A stretch of DNA of 31,619 nucleotides from Nymphaea colorata. Taxonomy: Eukaryota > Streptophyta > Magnoliopsida > Nymphaeales > Nymphaeaceae. Below the pieces are notes generated by a model, which saw only the letters and a program-made list of their open reading frames with translations, ran no database searches and was not told where the DNA came from. Where the stretch lies: contig NW_022205046.1 in the NCBI RefSeq assembly GCF_008831285.2, positions 1-31,619 of the forward strand, given 5' to 3'. Positions within the stretch are counted from its first letter, which is position 1. Every line of letters begins with the position of its first letter. A program made the position numbers and the translations under genes. Of this stretch, positions 23,683 through 31,619 are shown piece after piece.

Positions 23683-25988
23683 ACATGGTTAGAAATGAGA
23701 CCAATGCATTTGTTTAATCCCTTGTATCTAATGCAATGAGCTTAACTTCTTGTTACATACATAGGGAACAATTTAAGAGATGAAATCACAAGTTCCTATC
23801 AATGCGAGTTGGTTTAAGTGATGCTTTTGATGACGCATATTTAATTGAATGTGCCTAACTTGTTGTTACATCCATATTGAATCATTTAGTAGACTGAAAT
23901 CACAAGCTTAAAAGAAAATGAATGAGAATCAAGTGGTTCGTTTGCTCACTTATATTTAATCTAATGTGTCTCACTTGTTGTTACATCGATAATGAATGAT
24001 TTAAATGATTGAAATCACAATTTGTTTGATCTCTTTTAAATAATCCAACGAGTTTAACTTCTTGTTACATCTATAGCGAAGGATTTAAGGAATGGAAATC
24101 ACAAGTTACTATCATTACGAGTGGAATTTAAGTGATTCTTTTGATCGCACATATTTAATTCAATGTGCTTAACTTGTTATTACATCCATATTAAATGATA
24201 TAGTGAATTGAAATCACAAGATTAAAAGAAAATGAATGAGACTCAACTGATTGATTTGCTCACTCATATTTAATCTAATGTGTCTCACTTGTTATTACAT
24301 GTATAATGAATGATTTTAATGATTGAAATCACAAGTTCATATGTATGTAAATGGGATCATTACCTTAGTTACACCCCTTGTAGTTAATCCAATTAGTTGA
24401 ACTTGTTGTTACATCATCTATGATGAATGATCTAAGGAAAAGAAATCACAAGTTTGTGTCAATAATAGTGGGATTTAATTCATTCATTTGATCACACATA
24501 TTAAATTAAATGTGTATAACATTTTATTAATACATATTAAAATGATGTAGTGGATTGAAATCACAAGTTTAAATGAAATTGAATGAGATTCAGGTTATTC
24601 ATTTGCTCAATCACACTAAATATAATGTGTTTCACTTGTTGTTGCATCTATAATGAATGATTTAAGTGATTGCAATCACAAGTTCACGTGGATACAAATG
24701 GGATCTATGCATTAGTTTGATCCCTTGCAGTTAATCTAATGAGTTGAACTTGTAGTTACATATCTAATTATTGATGATCGAATAGATTTAAATCATAAGT
24801 TCGTATCAATGCCCGAGAGATTTAATTCATTCATTTGATCACACATATTTAATTGAAAGTGGTTAACTTGTTGATGCATTCACATTGAATGGTTCGTATG
24901 AAAATGAATGAGATTCAACTCATTCAAATGATCTCTTGTAGTTAATCTAATATGTTTCGTTTGTTATAAAGTCTGTAATGAATGGTTTAAAAGATTAAAA
25001 TCACTAGTTTATATGGATACAAAAGGAACCAATGCATTTGTTCGATCCCTTGTATCCAATCTAATGAGTTTAACTTCATGTTACATCTATGGCGAACGAT
25101 TTGAGGGATTGAAATCGCAAGTTCCCTCAATACGAGTGGGATTTAAGTGTTTCTTTTGATCACGCATATTTAATTGATTTTTTTTTACTTGTTGTAACAT
25201 CCTTATTGAATTATTTAGTCGATTGTAATCACAAGTTTAAAAGAAAATTAATGAGATTCAAGTGATTGATTTGCTCATCGATATTTAATCTAATGTGTCT
25301 TACTTGTTATTACATCTATAATGAATTATTTAATTGATTCAAATCACAAGTTCATATGTATATAAGTGGGATCTATGCATTAGTTCGATCCCTTGTAGTT
25401 AATCCAATCGGTTGAACTTGTGGCTACATCAATAGTGAATGATCTATGGGAAAGAAATCTAAGTTTGTATCAATAATAGTGAGATTTTATTGATTCATTT
25501 GATCATGCATATTAACTTGAATGTGGATAAGACGTTGTTAATCCATATTAAATGATTTAGTACATTGAAATCACAATTTTAAACGAAAATGAATGAGATT
25601 CAAGTCATTCAATTGTGCAATCACAATAAATATAAGGTGTTTCACTTGTTATTACATCTAAAATGAATGATTTAAATGATTGCGATCACAAGTTCATATA
25701 GATACAAATGAGATCTAAGTATTAGTTTGATCCATTGCAGTTAATCCAGTGAGTTAAACTTGTAGTTACATATCTAATGAGTTGATTCATTTGATCACAC
25801 ATATTTAATTGAAAGTGGTTAACTTATTGTTACATTCACATTGACTGATTTAGTGAACTGAAATCACAAGTTTGTATGAAAATGAAGGAGATTCAACTCA
25901 TTCACTTGATCACTTATAGTTAATGTAATATGTTTCGCTTGTTACAATGTCTATAATGAATGATTAAAATGACTAAAATCACTAGTTT
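23683..25988 (-). repeat. HOR copy U6, complete (2306 bp)
   Basis: The only right-arm unit whose a7 site is CAAGTGGTTCG (~23930-23940), the exact complement of the F1-F3 reading, yet it keeps the right-arm GAAAATGAATGAG form. The two a7 differences therefore do not travel as one block. The c2 site is the common GAAATCTAAG. Confidence 0.95.
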
Positions 25989-28293
25989 ACATGGTTAGAA
26001 ATGAGACCAATGCATTTGTTTAATCCCTTGTATCTAATGCAATGAGCTTAACTTCTTGTTACATACATAGGGAACAATTTAAGAGATGAAATCACAAGTT
26101 CCTATCAATGCGAGTTGGTTTAAGTGATGCTTTTGATGACGCATATTTAATTGAATGTGCCTAACTTGTTGTTACATCCATATTGAATCATTTAGTAGAC
26201 TGAAATCACAAGCTTAAAAGAAAATGAATGAGAATCAAGTGTTCGTTTGCTCACTTATATTTAATCTAATGTGTCTCACTTGTTGTTACATCGATAATGA
26301 ATGATTTAAATGATTGAAATCACAATTTGTTTGATCTCTTTTAAATAATCCAACGAGTTTAACTTCTTGTTACATCTATAGCGAAGGATTTAAGGAATGG
26401 AAATCACAAGTTACTATCATTACGAGTGGAATTTAAGTGATTCTTTTGATCGCACATATTTAATTCAATGTGCTTAACTTGTTATTACATCCATATTAAA
26501 TGATATAGTGAATTGAAATCACAAGATTAAAAGAAAATGAATGAGACTCAACTGATTGATTTGCTCACTCATATTTAATCTAATGTGTCTCACTTGTTAT
26601 TACATGTATAATGAATGATTTTAATGATTGAAATCACAAGTTCATATGTATGTAAATGGGATCATTACCTTAGTTACACCCCTTGTAGTTAATCCAATTA
26701 GTTGAACTTGTTGTTACATCATCTATGATGAATGATCTAAGGAAAAGAAATCACAAGTTTGTGTCAATAATAGTGGGATTTAATTCATTCATTTGATCAC
26801 ACATATTAAATTAAATGTGTATAACATTTTATTAATACATATTAAAATGATGTAGTGGATTGAAATCACAAGTTTAAATGAAATTGAATGAGATTCAGGT
26901 TATTCATTTGCTCAATCACACTAAATATAATGTGTTTCACTTGTTGTTGCATCTATAATGAATGATTTAAGTGATTGCAATCACAAGTTCACGTGGATAC
27001 AAATGGGATCTATGCATTAGTTTGATCCCTTGCAGTTAATCTAATGAGTTGAACTTGTAGTTACATATCTAATTATTGATGATCGAATAGATTTAAATCA
27101 TAAGTTCGTATCAATGCCCGAGAGATTTAATTCATTCATTTGATCACACATATTTAATTGAAAGTGGTTAACTTGTTGATGCATTCACATTGAATGGTTC
27201 GTATGAAAATGAATGAGATTCAACTCATTCAAATGATCTCTTGTAGTTAATCTAATATGTTTCGTTTGTTATAAAGTCTGTAATGAATGGTTTAAAAGAT
27301 TAAAATCACTAGTTTATATGGATACAAAAGGAACCAATGCATTTGTTCGATCCCTTGTATCCAATCTAATGAGTTTAACTTCATGTTACATCTATGGCGA
27401 ACGATTTGAGGGATTGAAATCGCAAGTTCCCTCAATACGAGTGGGATTTAAGTGTTTCTTTTGATCACGCATATTTAATTGATTTTTTTTTTACTTGTTG
27501 TAACATCCTTATTGAATTATTTAGTCGATTGTAATCACAAGTTTAAAAGAAAATTAATGAGATTCAAGTGATTGATTTGCTCATCGATATTTAATCTAAT
27601 GTGTCTTACTTGTTATTACATCTATAATGAATTATTTAATTGATTCAAATCACAAGTTCATATGTATATAAGTGGGATCTATGCATTAGTTCGATCCCTT
27701 GTAGTTAATCCAATCGGTTGAACTTGTGGCTACATCAATAGTGAATGATCTATGGGAAAGAAATCCTAAGTTTGTATCAATAATAGTGGATTTTATTGAT
27801 TCATTTGATCATGCATATTAATTGAATGTGGATAAGACGTTGTTAATCCATATTAAATGATTTAGTACATTGAAATCACAATTTTAAACGAAAATGAATG
27901 AGATTCAAGTCATTCAATTGTGCAATCACAATAAATATAAGGTGTTTCACTTGTTATTACATCTAAAATGAATGATTTAAATGATTGCGATCACAAGTTC
28001 ATATAGATACAAATGAGATCTAAGTATTAGTTTGATCCATTGCAGTTAATCCAGTGAGTTAAACTTGTAGTTACATATCTAATGAGTTGATTCATTTGAT
28101 CACACATATTTAATTGAAAGTGGTTAACTTATTGTTACATTCACATTGACTGATTTAGTGAACTGAAATCACAAGTTTGTATGAAAATGAAGGAGATTCA
28201 ACTCATTCACTTGATCACTTATAGTTAATGTAATATGTTTCGCTTGTTACAATGTCTATAATGAATGATTAAAATGACTAAAATCACTAGTTT
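25989..28293 (-). repeat. HOR copy U7, complete (2305 bp)
   Basis: The a7 site is CAAGTGTTCG. It carries a cluster of changes in about 350 bp: ten T in the b3 tract (~27483), GAAATCCTAAG (~27760-27770), TAGTGGATTTT for TAGTGAGATTTT (~27785), and ATTAATTGAATG for ATTAACTTGAATG (~27818). The next unit, U8, shares the first three and is altered at the fourth site too, so these are the two most closely related neighbours in the window. Confidence 0.95.
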
Positions 28294-30598
28294 ACATGGT
28301 TAGAAATGAGACCAATGCATTTGTTTAATCCCTTGTATCTAATGCAATGAGCTTAACTTCTTGTTACATACATAGGGAACAATTTAAGAGATGAAATCAC
28401 AAGTTCCTATCAATGCGAGTTGGTTTAAGTGATGCTTTTGATGACGCATATTTAATTGAATGTGCCTAACTTGTTGTTACATCCATATTGAATCATTTAG
28501 TAGACTGAAATCACAAGCTTAAAAGAAAATGAATGAGAATCAAGTGATTCGTTTGCTCACTTATATTTAATCTAATGTGTCTCACTTGTTGTTACATCGA
28601 TAATGAATGATTTAAATGATTGAAATCACAATTTGTTTGATCTCTTTTAAATAATCCAACGAGTTTAACTTCTTGTTACATCTATAGCGAAGGATTTAAG
28701 GAATGGAAATCACAAGTTACTATCATTACGAGTGGAATTTAAGTGATTCTTTTGATCGCACATATTTAATTCAATGTGCTTAACTTGTTATTACATCCAT
28801 ATTAAATGATATAGTGAATTGAAATCACAAGATTAAAAGAAAATGAATGAGACTCAACTGATTGATTTGCTCACTCATATTTAATCTAATGTGTCTCACT
28901 TGTTATTACATGTATAATGAATGATTTTAATGATTGAAATCACAAGTTCATATGTATGTAAATGGGATCATTACCTTAGTTACACCCCTTGTAGTTAATC
29001 CAATTAGTTGAACTTGTTGTTACATCATCTATGATGAATGATCTAAGGAAAAGAAATCACAAGTTTGTGTCAATAATAGTGGGATTTAATTCATTCATTT
29101 GATCACACATATTAAATTAAATGTGTATAACATTTTATTAATACATATTAAAATGATGTAGTGGATTGAAATCACAAGTTTAAATGAAATTGAATGAGAT
29201 TCAGGTTATTCATTTGCTCAATCACACTAAATATAATGTGTTTCACTTGTTTTGCATCTATAATGAATGATTTAAGTGATTGCAATCACAAGTTCACGTG
29301 GATACAAATGGGATCTATGCATTAGTTTGATCCCTTGCAGTTAATCTAATGAGTTGAACTTGTAGTTACATATCTAATTATTGATGATCGAATAGATTTA
29401 AATCATAAGTTCGTATCAATGCCCGAGAGATTTAATTCATTCATTTGATCACACATATTTAATTGAAAGTGGTTAACTTGTTGATGCATTCACATTGAAT
29501 GGTTCGTATGAAAATGAATGAGATTCAACTCATTCAAATGATCTCTTGTAGTTAATCTAATATGTTTCGTTTGTTATAAAGTCTGTAATGAATGGTTTAA
29601 AAGATTAAAATCACTAGTTTATATGGATACAAAAGGAACCAATGCATTTGTTCGATCCCTTGTATCCAATCTAATGAGTTTAACTTCATGTTACATCTAT
29701 GGCGAACGATTTGAGGGATTGAAATCGCAAGTTCCCTCAATACGAGTGGGATTTAAGTGTTTCTTTTGATCACGCATATTTAATTGATTTTTTTTTTACT
29801 TGTTGTAACATCCTTATTGAATTATTTAGTCGATTGTAATCACAAGTTTAAAAGAAAATTAATGAGATTCAAGTGATTGATTTGCTCATCGATATTTAAT
29901 CTAATGTGTCTCACTTGTTATTACATCTATAATGAATTATTTAATTGATTCAAATCACAAGTTCATATGTATATAAGTGGGATCTATGCATTAGTTCGAT
30001 CCCTTGTAGTTAATCCAATCGGTTGAACTTGTGGCTACATCAATAGTGAATGATCTATGGGAAAGAAATCCTAAGTTTGTATCAATAATAGTGGATTTTA
30101 TTGATTCATTTGATCATGCATATTAAATTGAATGTGGATAAGACGTTGTTAATCCATATTAAATGATTTAGTACATTGAAATCACAATTTTAAACGAAAA
30201 TGAATGAGATTCAAGTCATTCAATTGTGCAATCACAATAAATATAAGGTGTTTCACTTGTTATTACATCTAAAATGAATGATTTAAATGATTGCGATCAC
30301 AAGTTCATATAGATACAAATGAGATCTAAGTATTAGTTTGATCCATTGCAGTTAATCCAATGAGTTAAACTTGTAGTTACATATCTAATGAGTTGATTCA
30401 TTTGATCACACATATTTAATTGAAAGTGGTTAACTTATTGTTACATTCACATTGACTGATTTAGTGAATGAAATCACAAGTTTGTATGAAAATGAAGGAG
30501 ATTCAACTCATTCACTTGATCACTTATAGTTAATGTAATATGTTTCGCTTGTTACAATGTCTATAATGAATGATTAAAATGACTAAAATCACTAGTTT
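28294..30598 (-). repeat. HOR copy U8, complete (2305 bp), beginning to diverge
   Basis: The a7 site is CAAGTGATTCG (~28541-28551). It has a 1-bp loss in a5 (CACTTGTTTTGC at ~29245), ten T in b3 (~29788), a T-to-C change at 29912 (GTGTCTCACTT), GAAATCCTAAG (~30063-30073) and TAGTGGATTTT shared with U7, ATTAAATTGAATG (~30122), CCAATGAG at 30358-30365 for CCAGTGAG, and a 1-bp loss at ~30467 (GTGAATGAAATC). It is the last full unit before the poor-quality end. Confidence 0.93.
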
Positions 30599-31619
30599 AC
30601 ATGGTAGAAATGAGACCAATGCATTTGTTTAATCCCTTGTATCTAATGCAATGAGCTTAACTTCTTGTTACATACATAGGGAACAATTTAAGAGATGAAA
30701 TCACAAGTTCTATCAATGCAGTTGGTTTAAGTGATGCTTTTGATGAGCATATTTAATTGAATGTGCTACTTGTTGTTTTTTAATAACGATTTATTTTTTT
30801 TATGGATTAAGGAATGAAATCACAAGTTACTGATCATTACGAGTGGAATTTAAGTGATTCTTTTGATCGCACATATTTAATTCAATGTGCTTAACTTGTT
30901 ATTACATCCATATTAATGATATAGTGAATTGAAATCACAAGATTAAAAGAAAATGAATGAGACTCAACTGATTGATTTGCTCACTCATATTTAATCTAAT
31001 GTGTCTCACTTGTTATTACATGTATAATGAATGATTTTAATGATTGAAATCACAAGTTCATATGTATGTAAATGGGATCATTACCTTAGTTACACCCCTT
31101 GTAGTTAATCCAATTAGTTGAACTTGTTGTTACATCATCTATGATGAATGATCTAAGGAAAGAAATCACAAGTTTGTGTCAATAATAGTGGGATTTAATT
31201 CATCATTTATCACAATATTAAATTAAATTGTATAACATTTATTAATACATATTAAATATGTAGTGGATTGAAATCACAAGTTAAATGAAATTGAATGAGA
31301 TTCAGGTTATTCATTTGCTCATCACACAAAATATAATGTGTTTCACTTGTTGTTGCATCTATAATGAATGATTTAATGATTGCAATCACAAGTTCAGTGG
31401 ATACAAATGGGATCTATGCATTAGTTTGATCCTTGCAGTTAATCTAATGAGTTGAACTTGTAGTTACATATCTAATTATGTGATCGAAAGATTTAAATCA
31501 TAAGTTCGTATCAATGCCCGAAGAGATTTAATTCATTCATTGATCACACATATTTAATTGAAAGTGGTTAACTTGTTGTTCATTCACATTGAATGGTTCG
31601 TATGAAAATGAATGATTCA
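30599..31619 (-). repeat. HOR partial copy R9, collapsed and eroded, ends in a4
   Basis: Runs from c7 back to the first part of a4, where the window stops. It is roughly 215 bp shorter than the same span of a clean unit. About 190 bp of that is missing at one point (30777-30804), covering most of b7, all of a7 and part of c6. The rest is scattered small losses, such as CATGGTAGAAATG (~30600), TCAATGCAGTTGG (~30714), GATGAGCATATT (~30744), TTTATCACAATATT (~31206) and CAGTGGATAC (~31396). Confidence 0.9.
30776..30803. other. Low-complexity filler at a ~190-bp collapse
   Basis: After ACTTGTTGTT the sequence reads TTTTTAATAACGATT then TATTTTTTTTATGG before rejoining c6 at GGATTAAGGAATG. In U8 the same two landmarks (28478 and 28692) are 213 bp apart; here they are 26 bp apart. 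The filler matches no subunit. In this error-rich end it is most likely a consensus artefact bridging a gap in alignment, but a small real deletion with inserted bases cannot be excluded. Confidence 0.7.

Larger units (their letters stand above)
10851..31619 (-). repeat. Satellite array, right arm (minus orientation), same HOR
   Basis: Reverse complement of the left-arm HOR. The end of a1, read on the plus strand as ACTAAAATCACTAGTTT, falls at 12154, 14460, 16765, 19071, 21376, 23682, 25988, 28293 and 30598. This delimits eight complete units of 2305-2306 bp, with partial units at both ends. Subunit order, the three scars and the class X/Y/Z order match the left arm. The only consistent difference from the left arm that I found is in subunit a7: right-arm copies read GAAAATGAATGAG, whereas the left arm is one base shorter there, and the neighbouring ACGAAxCACTTG site also varies. 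No gene or non-satellite insertion was seen. Confidence 0.97.
30460..31619 (-). other. Right-end zone of scattered small losses
   Basis: The same signature as the left end, heavier after 31200, where several bases per line are missing relative to U8. It includes the ~190-bp collapse. No new sequence type appears before the window stops. Confidence 0.75.

Noticed and set aside
1-31619. Protein-coding genes
   Set aside because: Stops close all six frames within a single class-a subunit, and the whole window is made of such subunits. Any open frame is short, is repeated in every unit, and has no recognisable protein. I did not translate every base exhaustively.
1-31619. CRISPR array (regular short repeats with diverged spacers)
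   Set aside because: The conserved AACTTGTGATT words recur every ~114 bp, but the sequence between them is also related from subunit to subunit and the whole 2.3-kb unit repeats. There are no unique spacers and no cas genes.
1-31619. Bacterial promoters, terminators or origin-like AT-rich repeats
   Set aside because: In DNA this AT-rich, TATAAT-like words and short hairpins arise by chance, and there is no gene for them to serve. The hierarchical array is a eukaryotic satellite pattern.
1-31619. Firm assignment as a functional centromere or to a named species or satellite family
   Set aside because: The structure fits, but I see no CENP-B-box-like conserved motif, no centromeric retrotransposon and no flanking unique sequence, and I do not recognise the monomer.
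1-31619. Telomeric repeats, rDNA or tRNA genes
   Set aside because: No TTAGGG- or TTTAGGG-type runs, no GC-rich conserved rRNA segments and no tRNA-like TTCGA loop with matching stems were seen. The GGTTCGTATG words in b4 lack the rest of a tRNA.

Overview
The window contains no gene that I can support. From end to end it is a single AT-rich satellite DNA array (about a quarter to 30 percent G+C by eye). Such an array points to eukaryotic nuclear heterochromatin, for example a centromeric, pericentromeric or subtelomeric block. The sequence alone does not show which organism or which of these locations; a plant or an invertebrate would fit. All six frames close within one ~114-bp subunit, and no RNA gene, transposon or CRISPR pattern is visible.

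The array is hierarchical. (1) The basic subunit is ~113-117 bp, usually opening with AACTTGTGATTTCAATC. (2) Three diverged subunit classes, here called a, b and c, always follow one another in that order, giving ~340-bp trimers. (3) The trimers fall into three classes, X, Y and Z, which form ~980-bp X-Y-Z blocks. (4) Two such blocks plus an extra Z make the higher-order repeat (HOR) X1-Y1-Z1-X2-Y2-Z2-Z3, about 2,305 bp, which is repeated almost identically across the window. The unit carries three fixed scars: a b/c fusion in X1, a ~22-bp loss in b of X2, and a ~28-bp truncation of c in Z2.

Layout. Positions 1-10850 hold the array in plus orientation: a partial unit, three complete units and a partial unit. 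At 10851-10865 the array flips orientation at a 14-bp perfect palindrome that belongs to subunit a5. Positions 10851-31619 hold the same HOR in minus orientation: a partial unit, eight complete units and a partial unit. The two arms point towards each other.

Interior units differ by very few single-base events, and their 2304-2306 bp lengths are fully explained by the 1-bp indels listed here. Sequence quality, or conservation, collapses in three places: the first ~750 bp, ~10.04-11.66 kb around the inversion, and the last ~1.15 kb. There the differences are mostly single-base losses, many in short homopolymers. The two ends look like poorly polished contig ends. The same signature at the inversion makes that junction the most interesting feature and also the least trustworthy one: it is either a real orientation switch with poor read support or a fold-back or misassembly join. 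One small arm-specific difference, in subunit a7, argues against the right arm being a plain copy of the left one.
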